Notes: generated from the sequence alone by a model not told the origin. A stretch of 21,370 nt of DNA from Apostichopus californicus (GCA_020650975.1 JAIPMN010008702.1:1-21370), one strand, 5' to 3'; shown: positions 1 to 12,700, counted from the stretch's first letter. Made by a program: numbers and translations.

Positions 1-397
1 TTTTATCAGTATCATAGGTTATAGTATTATCAGCAGATTTTGTTTCCGGTTTGAATTATTCTTTTACATGTTCGATCATTAACATATTATATCATAAAGA
101 CATATATAGTGCTCTTTTACAATTTTTCCAGGATGATTCTTGTTTGTCCAATGTCTGGATTTTAATACATTTGACGAACTTAACTGATGAACAATATAAA
201 CTTTCATATTTCGCAGTGTAATAATTATTTATCGGAAGCACGTATCACGTACGATTGCTTAGCTTCATAACATGCTGTTCGTGCAACAACTTATGACGAA
301 TCATAGAAAGGATGAGAACGCACGTTGTCGTCGTCGTTGTGCATACGGTTCGTGACACGGCCATACGGTGACGTACACTCCATGCGGTTAGGTAGGC

Positions 398-405
398 TAT
401 ATAAG
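398..405 (+). promoter_or_regulatory. TATA-like box
   Basis: TATATAAG stands alone in a moderately GC-rich local setting, with a CRE-like half site (TGACGTAC, 368-375) about 30 bases upstream and CCAACTG about 25-30 bases downstream, where initiation would be expected. It could serve the receptor transcript. A single short motif in AT-rich DNA has a high chance rate, so this is weak. Confidence 0.2.
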
Positions 406-576
406 TATTTTATTACGCAGTGGCCAACTGTAGGCTTGTAATAGGCTATAGGCTAAATTTAGCTAATTGCATCTGCCAAACTGAGTTAACGGAGCTGACG
501 AGTATTCAAGATCACTAGAGCACTGACAAAATACCATACAAAAAAAACAAATTTTAACAATTTTTCCACACTTAAA

Positions 577-621
577 GGGGGGGAGCAGTCGTTCCCACTG
601 CTCCCCCTGGCTACGTCCCTG
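577..621 (-). repeat. G-rich repeat terminus with hairpin (CAGGGACGTAGCCAGG end)
   Basis: Read on the minus strand it starts CAGGGACGTAGCCAGG and continues into an 11-bp perfect stem (GGGGGAGCAGT at 579-589, ACTGCTCCCCC at 597-607) with a 7-base loop. The same layout, a CAGGGGCG-like tip followed by a G-run hairpin, occurs at 9355 and 21286. I take it as the end of a non-autonomous DNA transposon whose other end I could not place. Confidence 0.5.
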
Positions 622-930
622 AGCCGACGTACGTACACTGCATTATTATAATACTACACCGACGTGATTTCGCGTGATTTACTTCAAACAAATCTAAAAT
701 AACTCCTGATTTGCCAACGTTTTGTCCGGTGGCAAATCTCATTGTCAAATTTTCTGAAATTAACTTCTCTATCTCTCCAAAATCTTTGCAAGGATGTATA
801 TCAAAATAACGGTTTTGAAGAGATGTACTAAACGAAACAGTATCTCGTCAAAAAAAAGCGGGTACTAAGTTTTAGATTTTTGACGTTTGCTTTGTATGTC
901 GCTTAATGTAATTTGTATAAACCATCCTTA

Positions 931-962
931 TCAGAGCCGTATATCTCTATATACGGCTCTGA
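931..962. repeat. Perfect 14-bp palindrome with 4-base loop
   Basis: TCAGAGCCGTATAT (931-944) and its exact complement (949-962) enclose CTCT. The direct repeat ATCCTTATCA occurs at 924-933 and again at 962-971, overlapping the two palindrome edges by a base or two. The pattern resembles a very small foldback insertion with a target duplication. Confidence 0.75.
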
Positions 963-1091
963 TCCTTATCAACCAAAGCTTCCGTAGTGTTGTACTATTT
1001 CAAAATAGGGGGAGGAACTATTGCGCAATTGCTCTCTGCCAAATAGATCTGTCACTCTCTGACCATGCGCAATAATGTGACACCAGTATAA

Positions 1092-1250
1092 ATGTGTAAG
1101 ATGCAAGCTACAATTAAGGCACTTGCTGAAAAGCAGCAACAGCATCATGACCAAACAGCTTACTACAAAAGCAAGAGGCAAAGGAGGCTTCTAAGGAGGC
1201 TAATACTAACAGTTGAGTTCAAACTTAACCTGTTCACATGGAAACTATAA
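1092..1250 (+). CDS. Small basic ORF, 52 codons, function unknown
   Basis: ATG at 1092 (a second ATG at 1101) runs to TAA at 1248-1250, with a stop codon directly upstream at 1089-1091. The product begins MCKMQATIKALAEKQQQHHD, is rich in Gln and His and then strongly basic (KSKRQRRLLRRL). The composition looks more protein-like than neighbouring chance ORFs, but it is short and has no recognised domain. It could be an upstream exon remnant, a transposon fragment, or chance. Confidence 0.2.
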   Translation: MCKMQATIKALAEKQQQHHDQTAYYKSKRQRRLLRRLILTVEFKLNLFTWKL

Positions 1251-1511
1251 CTAGCCTAGCTTAAGTTATGCCTAACTATAGAACTAACGTTAGCCTATCA
1301 AGTAGCATATATGGCTACTGTAAGTTAGACGATCAGTTTCAATAAGAGAGTATACACTGACTAACCAATCGTAACTAAATAGCGTAACGTTACTTGATAG
1401 TATAGTGATATGGCCTGTGAAGACTACGTTTCGCGTGGACCCAGATTTCGCGTAGACTATTGACAATATTGTGTTATAATTGTTATACTTATAGGAGTCC
1501 TATTTCTGCAG

Positions 1512-1639
1512 CTGTATAGTAAAGTCCTCATAATTGCGGACCTTCAAATATTACTACTGCTAGCAACGATACAGCAGGCAACTTAGACTTTTGGAAGCGA
1601 AGCAGAGTTACATATTTCATGAGTTTGAGTCCATTTCAG
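1512..1639 (+). other. Possible upstream non-coding exon of the receptor gene
   Basis: This stretch lies between a plausible acceptor (cctatttctgcag, AG at 1510-1511) and a strong donor CAG|GTATGT at 1639/1640. It has no useful ORF. Splicing from 1639 to 3590 would give a 5' UTR of two exons. It could equally be the 3' part of a first exon starting further upstream. Only the donor is convincing. Confidence 0.3.
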
Positions 1640-3589
1640 GTATGTGCCAATCAAATTGTGGTTTTTTTAAAGCTTTTATAGTCACTAGAAGTTTTCAAAA
1701 GTTCTTCCCTGGAGGTCTTTACTCCCCAATTGTTCACATACATTCTACATGAGCACTCAAGATGACTGGATGTCTCTGAGGTAAATTTCCTCTACGGTGG
1801 TAATAAAATAGTTATAGAATTTTGAACAATTTAAAAATCTGGCATATTTGGGGCCAATATAGCATACCTTTAACCCCCCCCCCCAGTTTTGCACCGCCAA
1901 TTTTGCACATATTTTTGGCATTTGGAAATCTTACTCCCTAAAAGTAACCAAAATTACCTCAACATGATATACAACTTCTCTTTAGGACCTGACCTGTCTC
2001 TAAAGCTTAGAGGCTCAGAGCATAGCAAACAGCATCCAGAGTCAATGGATGTATCGACAAATGTGTCAATTTCGGGGTAGGAAAGAACTTGGTCAAATTC
2101 TGCTCAGTGGTACATTGCGTAGGCACAGAACAATAAATATTTTGAGATCATTACATTTCTGAGGAACCTCACATATGAAAAATGCATACAGTTGAGTGAT
2201 TTGGATATTTCCTTGATAGATATTGTTGATCAAATCCTATAATTGGAACACTATGAATGGATAGAATTTACATAGGCCTAGTTTAAGTACAAAACAAACC
2301 ACTGGGCAAAATGAATAGAGATCGTTATTACTGTTGTACTTTAAAAGAACATAAATGCAATTTAACTTCCTGCAGTAAATGTAGGTAAACTAGCGTAATG
2401 GTAATGGTAATGAAAGTGTAACATGTAAGAAGTTGTGCAACCACTGTATATAGCATTGAAATTTCAAGTACAGTAGGTATGCACATTTTTCTTTGGCACT
2501 GTGTCTAGCATAGTTGGCAAAACCGCCAGATAGTTGTATGGTTACACAAAGTCACCTGCCTGGGCTATTTATAGTAGGCTATTTATTCCACAAAATTATG
2601 GGTCAAAGAGCTGTTATTTAAATGTTATTGGATTTCCAATCTCTTACGGAGTCATCATATAGATTATAGTTGTTGAATTTGAAGTATAACACATCACGCT
2701 GATCAAAGGACAGAAAGAATTAGGCAGTTTTTTGTGTGTAAATATGACATTGAAAATTTTGCAAGTTGCTCATGTGTGTGCATCATCAATATTAAGCAGC
2801 TTAACTTACAATTTTGATATATATATTTTATAATCAAATGTGAACATGCTATTTTTATTGTTTTTGCTGTTGTTGCACTTTAATAAAAGTCACAGTGCAT
2901 CATCTTTGTGTTTTTAGTAAGGATATTTCTTTCCATTCACTGACATTACCATCTGAAAGTAATTAGTACTTTTTATGACTTCTACTTCAAAGTGCTACTG
3001 TAGGCCTACTCATGTTAGTTTCCTCATGCAGTAGCATTCATTCAGATTTCATTTAAGCCTAGGTCTAACTTGCCTAGCATTTACTTAGTAACTTGGAAGT
3101 ACAAGTAAGTATTACATACCTTTACTGGTGCAATACATGTTTAAAGTTTTTAAGCAGTACCCAGTGTGCATTTCCATTTATTAGCATTTCTAGCAACTTG
3201 TGGGGAAGAACAATGTTTTGTTAATACTAGTAAGCTAATTTCATGCATTAGCATGCCATGCAAACACAACCTGTTGGCAGTGGCAAATAGCTGTGGTGGT
3301 TGTTAAGATTTAAACATTGTATTATGTACAAGTACCAATGGTAAAGATAGAATATATATACACAACAAATGTTTTGGATTACACTGTTTGAATTAAAATA
3401 CATTCCTTACATTCCCTGCATTGGCATGTTACATTTGACCAGCTGTGAAACTATAGTTTTTGAAAATGCCTTCAAACTTCTAAAGACGAAACCACCTAGT
3501 TAATAACCCAATTAACTGTCATGCTTATCATAAATGATTATGACTGTAATAAATTGTTCATACATGTCTGATTCCTTCTATACATGTAG
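1640..3589 (+). other. Putative first intron (5' UTR), no features
   Basis: 1950 bases of AT-rich DNA. It includes an 11-base C tract at 1874-1884 and a short GGTAAT triplication near 2400. I see no coding exon, RNA gene or recognisable transposon. Confidence 0.4.
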
Positions 3590-3768
3590 TCTGAGCCTCA
3601 ACTGAAGCAATACTCAGATGATTTGGTGCAAGAGAAGAAAGTAGCAGGCAAAGGTTTCGCTATTCTGGTATACACCAGGCATCGGTTACAACCTCCTTCA
3701 ACGTTAAATCTTCCCGTTTTCCAAGCAGAGTTCAGCAGTTAAGATGAAAGGAGTTATCATAGTGAAAG
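3590..3768 (+). CDS. Exon with 5' UTR, start codon and first 8 codons of the receptor
   Basis: The exon follows a pyrimidine-containing stretch and an AG at 3588-3589, and ends AAAG|GTTTGT at 3768. The start ATG at 3744 has A at -3 (AAGATGA) and an in-frame stop TAA at 3705-3707, so translation most likely begins here. It encodes MKGVIIVK plus the first base of codon 9 and joins in phase 1 to 5907. The 5' edge (3590) is less certain than the donor, because no transcript evidence is available. Confidence 0.6.
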
Positions 3769-6700
3769 GTTTGTCACTCCTATCAAAAATGTTAATACAA
3801 CAGGCTGAGCCTGACTAGAGATGGAAGATATCTAAGTGATACTTGATACTGATACTTGATACTTGGTATAGACTGAAGGTTGCTCTAGAATCTCACTTTT
3901 CCAAAGCTAGGAATGCACAGGAAAGAAAAACAATAATAGCAATGCTTCAAATCTAACTTTGAGATATATAGCAGGAAAATAGCCAGCATTTCAAAGTGAC
4001 TGGCGTGTATGATATTTTCGGGGAAAATGAAAAGCACATCTCATAATTCAATTTCATACAGTTTTAAGCAATTTATGACAACTGTATATCATGCTTGTGT
4101 ATATCTAATTGATAAGATTGGAGTTCCAGCTACTCTGCCTATGTAAAATAAATGTTCTTTGAACATCTTACCAAATCAAACTTAAGAAACTTGTATAGCC
4201 ATGTTCAAGTTAGTAGATGCCAAGTACAATGTGTGCTGATGAGAAGCCCCCAATTACTACCGATAGTAACATTAACGTTAGGTCTGTTTGTGTTTCGATG
4301 GCGGCTCAACGACATAAATAATAATTACAACATTAACACAGGTTTCGATGGCTACAATGAAACTGATTTTTACGATTTTATTTTATTATTATTTCATATG
4401 TGTACATTTGGTGTACTGTAGATGAGTTACTATCGACCATTTCCTGGCAAAATTGGCAGCAAAAGTTTTGTCCACCTCACATCCCTTGAGGCACTGTACT
4501 GAAACCTAGTGGGTTGGTTTGATTAAGTGGGGGCACCACAGGGTGAACAACCTAACATGGGGTGAACTTACTATTCTTGTGATGGGGATCAAAATGTAAT
4601 ATGTATGTTTGTGTGTGTGTGTGAAATGTCAAATAAGTAAATACAACATTTTGACAATTATGCACCTATGAAGGGGATCAAAGTTCACCAAAGTGGTTAA
4701 CGTTTCAAAATGACAGATGCCTCAAAAAATTATATTCCAGTGTCTGGTTTTGATAGCTTTAACAAAATTGCTTCAAATAAAACTTTGATGAAAAATGTCC
4801 TTTTGGCTATTGTGCACATGTATGCTAAGATGACAAAATATCTGAAACTGTCAAACCATAGCATAATGTCGAATGATTTGTTTGAATGAATATACTTAAA
4901 GCCTATTAATACAAAATATCATGGAATTCAGTAAAATTCAGGGCTTTTGTACTTCAAACTTTGTGAGTCAGTGATGTCCTCATATTCTGATCATATACCA
5001 ACATTTTGAGATGAAATTTGCAACTCCATGGATTGCCTAATTTTTAAAAAAATTCTAGTTTCTTCATATTTATAATTGAAGGTGCAATGACTTGAGCATG
5101 TATATTGGGTTCATCATGTTGCATGTAATACCCATGCATGTAAGGTGTACACCACTAAACACACCATTGGTCATTAAATAGTGGTCACACGTGTCTATTG
5201 TCTTTGAGTGGTACATTGTACTTTAGTTGCAGGATATCTCTGTTTTATGTATGAGTTCCTCCATATCATACAATATTCTCACTGTGCAATGTAGATATCC
5301 CCAGTTTGAATAGTAAGCATAAATAGCTTGCCTTTTTTTTAAAAATTTTATTTTAGGTTTACAGTCTTGTTCAAGGCCAAGGCCCTCTCACACGACTTTA
5401 CAACTTAACCCTGGTCATTGGTAACTTGTCATACCTACACACCGAAGTGTGCGCAATTCAATCAATCTCTCCTGGGGCACCACAGTGCACCTCAACCACA
5501 TGTCCCCCAGGGGACTTCCCATAGGGTGCTGCCACAAACTGGCGCTCGCAACTATATTTACAAGTTACCTCGCAAGTCCCCATTTATACACCTGGGTGAA
5601 GTGAGGTGGTGCCTTGCCCAAGGACACAATGCAATGATCTGGCCAGGGCTCGAACCTGTAATCCTTAGATCACTAGTCCACTGCCTTAACTACTTGACCA
5701 CAACGCCCTCTCAAGGAGTCTCTTTTGAGAGATTTGAATTCACCAAAAAGTCAAAAAAGATGAATGTTTTTTAATGAGTAAACTACATCTCAATGAATGC
5801 TCCAAAAATGCAGATACCCTGACTAACTGCATCCTTTAGCTTTTAAACTGTTAATTTGTGGAGAAATTTAATATTTGAGCTCTCCATTTCTACGTCTCTC
5901 TTGCAGATATGCTGCTGATTCTGTTAGTTTTGAACATTTGCGTAATACGATTAGTCAGTGGAGCCAACTGCACAGACGCATGTTACCACCACAAAGATTG
6001 GTACTGCAAGAAAACATATAATGGCTATAAAGCAGAATGTTGCAAATGCCAAATAGCTTGCAATGCTAATGTTGGAAACGAGATGGATTGCCATAGTTTC
6101 TGTCAAGGTAAGTTGGATTTGTGCAGCCAAACAGGTCTTCTCACATAGTTGCCTGGATTTTGATCAATTTGGACACAGCTAGTGATCCAGTTCATCAATT
6201 TTCCGTATCATGACCATGTAGATTTTTGCTATCCGAGCCGGAAATTTGTCACTTGTATTAACAAACCTCTTCACTCAGTAGTAAACAATTTTCCTACGCT
6301 GCTCCTGGGAGGCCTTATGGGGTCTAAAATTGCCTCAATTGACCAAATTTTCTCACCACATGTACTTCCATTCATGCTTTTTGGTACTTTTCCTGAAGCA
6401 GAACAATCGAGCGGATGGATATAGACTCATGCCACCTCAATTGGGTGTCTGTGTGTGTCCATTAAATAATACATCTGCATGCATCCATACACACAACCGG
6501 TGTAAGTTTGGCAATAAAACTCACTAGTGCATACAAGTGGTATTTTGCTCTACACTAGTGGTTTTGTACATATAAATTCATTGACTTACCTAGCTGTATG
6601 CAGTATACTGTTTCTGCTTGATCGTGACATTCCATTTAACGCCGACAGTCTACGAGATGAGCAAAATGTTCTTTCCCAGAACTTAATGTCTTCATTTATT

Positions 6701-9700
6701 TACCAAGTTGACTCAACGATGGGATAAACATAAAACCAAACGATAATGCTGGGAAGCACTGCACTGTTCAAAACCTCTACTGTGTAGCATCTTCAGAGTA
6801 TTCTTCAATCTTAAAAGATATTTTTGCAGTTTCTAATTTTTGGATCCGAAACGGAAAGTTGAAACCTTATTTAAAGAGAGTCTAACTTTTGCTTTCAAAG
6901 GCAAACATGGAAGCAAAATCATATTCTTAGCAGATAAACCAAGTCTATTAAACCAAGTCTAGTATAGAGGTTGTTTGTGTCATTAACTGTATATATTAGC
7001 AGCTAATTGCACCTCTTTGAAAGAGAAGAATTATTAATTTTTAATATAATGCACCGTAGGAAACATCGTATTCGGTTTGTAAAATGTGGTTAACATGATG
7101 ACTATTTGCTTCTAATATATTTTTACCTTTCAGAATCTCAGTATTATCCGACCACCGCAAGAACCCCAACAGTTACACTACATGATGTCTTGAGCAAGCT
7201 GTCTTCTGCAGCACCATTCACAACAATTGAAGTAACGTCATCCTCACGACAACTAACAACAGATGATACTACTACACCTAATTCTGCACAACCTCTTAGC
7301 ACTCTCACAGCACAAAGAAAGGCGAAGAATCCATGGTCCACCTTTTTGGCTTTTCTTTGGAAATGTTTCGTGGCGCTTGTTTTTTCGATCTGTACACTTT
7401 CGGTTTGCAGTATTTTAGGTTAGACTCCTGCTTCCTTTTGCAGCAGTTTCTTTGGCTTTATCACTTAGTTGAAAGTTCATATTTCTGTTTAAATTGCCAA
7501 TTTGAAACCTATTAAATATGTTACCAATTAATCAAAATATAAATCATTTTCAAAGCAGGCGTCAGTTGGCAGATAATTATGATTAGACCCTGTCCAGTTC
7601 AGTCTGAAAAATGTTGTCGCCCAGACACTTTTTAGTGGGAAATTTTGACATTTTTCTTTCTGTACGAATATTATGTACTTACAGAAGACATAAGTGGTCA
7701 AGCTAATGATCTGCATTCTTATGCGATTTTCATATCACCTTATAGATTCTATCCCAGTCGATAAAACAAGCTGCTGTGATTAATTTATGCTGTCATTTAT
7801 TTTAGAATTTAGACTGAGATCTGTTGTGAATTCAGTTATCCGTCACAAACATACAGTACAACTTGCTTCATAAGATTAAGGAAAAACTATTCTTACAGCT
7901 GGTAGAATAAAGTGGCAGGATTGAATTGAAACTGATCAGCAAGCAGAGGTCAGAATGTGAACATTTTAACAGCTCCATCTACCAAAAATTGTTTAAAAAT
8001 GGTTTGTTAGGATTGCTCAATATGGTGTGCAACTAGTGAACAGAAATATAGATGGAAGTCAAAGCTTTCTTGAGGTCAACAGGTCAAAACCTTTCAACCT
8101 TATAAAACATGATATCTCAACAAACAGAATTTTGAGAAATGCGTATTGCTCATGGTGTGGGTCACAGGTCAAAATGTCAACATGAAGTCAAAATGTGAAA
8201 GAACATTGTAAACACAATATCTCCTATTTCGAGTGCAAGATCCCAATGATTTGTTATGGGTACTAATAGTTATAAGGGAGGTTGTTATGGGAAACCAGAG
8301 GTTACAAGATAGGTTGTTATGGGAACCAGAGGTTTCAAGGTAGGTTGTGTTTGATGAGCCTAAAAACTTGCAGTCCTTTATGGGTATAGGGTTACTGATA
8401 CAAGTGGTGAACATCCCAATTAAGCTTTGAGATTTGTGCCATTTTCATGCAGCTGATTTGAATTTCCTATCGGGACAAGTAACAGCTGGGATGGTGGTCA
8501 CTGGTTTTTTCGGTTGCTTCAGCCTGCAAGGTCCTGAACTTATTCCTCACTCAGAATATTACACTACACGCATAACTGGTGTTTAATGTTTTGTGTGACT
8601 GCACATACACACATGCACCGTGGTAACCTGGTCACAGCATTTGGTACTATTTTGATAACGGAGAAGTTATTACAATATGGGACCAATTCTAGTGTTCTAT
8701 TTACTTTCTATCTGTCTTCATCACATTTGCAAATTCCACTTTCCTCAAGTGATAGGTAATTCATGCAAGTAATTTATGGACCTGATTCGAATTCTCGGTA
8801 GTTCATCACACAGGCACTTTTTCAATATCAGAATTAATCCCGTGCATTTATCAAGTCAGAAAACTTCACAATTTATGTACTTAACTTAATTATTTGAAAC
8901 GAATCTTGTCTAGGCAAAACGACAGGACTATTATGTGTTTTGAGTACCACATGTCATCAAAAAAAATAAACAAATGTGTCACAACCAGCTCAATAAAAAA
9001 GCTTTTCTTTTATAGCAATTATTACTGGTGGTTTTGTCACTGCATATCAAATTTTATCTTTCCCTGCAGATCAAATACGTTGTTCCAGGCAGCAGAAGGC
9101 AGCTAACGGTCTACCCAAGCAGAGAAAGAATGAAGGTATACTCTCGGTTTCTCCTGAATACTAACTTGAAGAGAAAACAATTTAGTGATCTTATATAGGC
9201 TGTGTTCATTTCTGCCAACTTGGTATCTTCAAAATAAAACAAAACTTAAAACTTTTGTATCTTAAATTGAGAAATCACAAATTAGTTTGTAGAGAATATT
9301 AACTGTAGCAGGAGCATAGCTAAGGGTGATCTAAGACAATTACTTACTCTTGTACATGGGCGGGATTACGGGGGGGCAAGAGGGGGCATTTGCCCCCCCA
9401 CTTTTTCCCAAATCTTAGTTCACTTTTTTGTCGTTTTTGCAGACAAATGTGCACAACCCTAATCGAAATTATTCCCCCACAACAGCTCTATCAAATAGGC
9501 CTATTTGTTTCGAATCTAAGTCGAATTTGTGTTTAAGATCGTAACATGTAGCATGCAGAATAACTGGAGCTGGAGCTAGCACATGGTTCGCAGCACAGGT
9601 TACGAATCCTGGAGCTAACACACTAGCGATTCAATTCTGCATGTGATGAATCCGCGGCATGTGCTAGCTTCAGGAATTGATTTTCAACGTTGCTGCTCTA

Positions 9701-12700
9701 CTGAATGCGTTGAATAACTAAATCAAGAGAAACGATTTACGAAAGCCAGATTTGCATATTGGGTATATCAATAATTAAATTCAATACACTGACACATGAC
9801 ACCCCCCTCCCCGTGTCATTCAACAATATGCAATGGCATATGCCGATGTAATTTCTTTACTGCTCGAAATCACCTCTCCTTGACTTCAGTGACGACGGAA
9901 CCGGTGGACTTGAGGGGCTTATCCCCCATGAAAAAAGTGGGGGGGGTAAATGTATGTTCAGCCCCAATATTTGCCAAGTGCTCCAAGAAGTGGGGACTGC
10001 GGGGAGAATTTCGAAGTGGGTGCTGAACATATTCTTCATCGGTCCAGATGCACAATATACTAATAATTTTAGGGGGAAAGAACTGTCTAGATGCGATTTA
10101 TTTTTACCAGAGGTGTCATTTTTGCTGATCTAGGATTTCCTTTTTGCTTAAATTTCGACACACCGCGCCAGCTGATGGTGGTGCACCGCCTAAATAGTGA
10201 CGTATAAGCTTCAGTTGTACATCACCATATAAGTTCTTCTATCCGTCCTCCCTAAATTAAAACACGTTCATTAATTGTTTAGATGCAATTTAAAGCCTAT
10301 ATGGGTGTTAATTTTACCGATCTAAGGGTACCTTTCATCGAAAATTTTGACGCTCCTTGCCAACCGATGATGGCACTCCGCTTAGATAGTGACGTATAAC
10401 AAAAGTTGTACATAACCATCTGACCATATGTTCTACTATCAATCCTCTTCAAATTTTTAAACAATAATTAACTATCTAGATACAAATTGCAGACATGAGA
10501 TCCATATTTCAAGGATGGGTACATGCAGCTTAGAGCACTTGGGAAGTGCCGTTTCCGGCCATCTGGAGGGTTTGTAAAGCCAAAAAAATTCTTGTACGCT
10601 CCGCGCCAACCGATGGTGGCGCTCCGCTTAGATAGCCTTGCTGGCAGGTTTGCCCCCCCCACTTTCACAACTAAATCCCGCCCCTGCTCTTGTATTATAC
10701 ACTTCGTTTTTACTTAATACAGAGTCGGTCGTGATTGATGACATAAAGCACAACAATGGTTGCCAGGTGCATTCTAGTGCAGTCATCTCATGAATATATT
10801 AATGAGGTCACAGGGTCAAATGTAAACATTTTCAGAATTGAATCATACTTTGTGTGAAGGTGTTGGTAGATAGCGGGTACATGATAATGCATGTTCAATG
10901 TGATATTATGCACATTTATTAGGGGCAGGGTTTGAGTTGATTTTTGCTAAAAATAGCTCGTAAACATGGTAAGTTAACATATTTAGTACATAGGTCCACA
11001 GTCAGTGAAAAAAAAACTTGCTGATCAATATAATCAACAATGACAAAAGTTTGGGATTATAATCTCAAGTGGCAAGGAATCACAATAAGCCCCCTGGCTT
11101 TCTGGTTGTTTATGCAGGACATGTTGATGACCAGGTTGCTTTCCGATTGATAGAAGTTGTCACTGAGTCTCCTAACATTCCACAAGGTAAGGGTTTCACC
11201 GAAAATATTACATTTGCAGCAATTCAAGCCCCGGCGACGTCTATGAATGGTTTGTCTGTGTGAATCATGGATTTCTGAGCTGTTATACAAGATCTTATAG
11301 CTCTAGTTTTAAAGCACTAGAGTTGTTGGTGTTACCAGTCGCATTACCCACGGTAGGCCTTTGCTGGTTCCATGAACCTATTTATAATAGTTATTAGTTA
11401 TGTTATGTATTACCCTGTAATATGATCAAATGGAGAATACAATGGTTTGGATTGTAACACAACAAGCCATAAACTCCATAGTATGGCAGAAAGAGTAAAT
11501 GGAGTATGTAGGCATACATGTGTCTTTGATTAGTTTGTGCATAGGAATTGAATCCTTATTTCATTGATTAAAATCAATTTATTTATTGCTCTTTCAAACT
11601 TGGATTGTAATTTTCTTAATCCCCTTTCTGTCTCTGATGTGATTATGTTGTATAAAGCTGGTTAGATGTGTACATGGTTACAGTGGCCATGGCAACAACT
11701 ATAAAGGGAAACCTGTTAAAGTGAGATGACAAATGCCTAAATCATTTAAGTTCATGAGATGAATATTGGAAGCAGGCATATATGTATGGTTAGATGGTAA
11801 CAGATATTAACATAGATTAGGTCTCTTGTGGGTCACTGGAAATCTAAATTTAGTGTTTGGTATACTTCAGTTGTTTTCCATTTTTCTTTGATTTCAGTTT
11901 TGGTTGAGTGGGGATTATGTTTTGTCACATATCACAAGGAATTTCACTTCAAATGGTGTAGAATATGAGTAATTTCATGTGTGCCATTCTTTGCCTCTTG
12001 TTTACTTGCAATCTTGTATAACTCTCATGGTTCATGATCTTTTTGACTTTTTGTTTCATATTTTAGTAATCATGTTAGGTGTTTTCCATTTAAGGGCAAG
12101 AAGAGAGTGACTAAAAGGTAGCATTGAGTTCGTTTGTTTCGCATGCAATGCGGCAACATGTCTGGTCTGTTAAAAAAAAAAAAAAAAAAAAAATTATCGC
12201 CCAACCTTGAATGTTTAAAAAAAAAGCTACTCCTAGAAAACTATAGTATTATCCAATTGAAGTAACAGAAAGGTGAATATGTATGGCTGAACCTGCAAAT
12301 AGAACAGTAATAAAATAAAAATTGTGTGTTTGTCATTTGCTACATGTCAAATCAGACATATATCTGACATGCATTATCACCATTTTAAGCACTAATTAAT
12401 ACCCACATAGGTAAGCATGATGTGTAGTGAATTATTGGATCTTCACTTTTCTTGAATGCTGCTAATTTATGTTAATATATGTAACATTTAATTTGCATGT
12501 TAACTGCTGCATGATTCATCCTCTCTCCCTCTCTCCTGCCTGCATGTTTAATCATTTGTGTTGTGGAGAATGTTTTGTCATTTTGCAATTTGAAAAACTG
12601 TAGTCAGGACCTTTTCTATATCTACAATGAAATTACTAAATAATCTGACTTTTGAATAAGTGTTTGCCAAGATTTATATATACAAGAGTGTAAAAATGCA

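Larger units (their letters stand above)
1..1511. other. Upstream intergenic DNA
   Basis: No convincing coding exon on either strand. It holds the TATA-like box at 398, a G-rich repeat terminus at 577-621, a perfect hairpin at 931-962 and the small ORF at 1092-1250, each listed separately. The rest is unique-looking AT-rich sequence. Confidence 0.6.
9136..11117 (+). other. Intron 4 of the receptor gene, carrying a complete hAT-like element
   Basis: 1982 bases, GTATAC to CAG, phase 1. About two thirds is the insertion at 9355-10686. The remaining unique sequence, 9136-9346 and 10695-11117, has no coding signal apart from an AGGTCA-CA-GGGTCA pair at 10805-10818. Confidence 0.65.

Noticed and set aside
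493-629. AGCTGACG / AGCCGACG as an 8-bp target duplication around the 577-621 repeat end
   Set aside because: Seven of eight match, but the sequence after 500 has no inverted copy of the CAGGGACG tip, so it is probably chance.
5418-5774. 118-codon plus-strand open frame
   Set aside because: It lies almost entirely within the minus-strand SINE, and the same frame is broken in the homologous copy at 15960-16338.
5989-6107. Secreted cysteine-rich peptide (ShK- or defensin-like) as an alternative to a receptor
   Set aside because: The cysteine order does not fit ShK, and the in-phase exon for a stalk and membrane span directly follows. A secreted form is possible only through intron retention.
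9796-10717. Several 60-76-codon frames on both strands
   Set aside because: All sit inside the hAT-like element and do not resemble a transposase.
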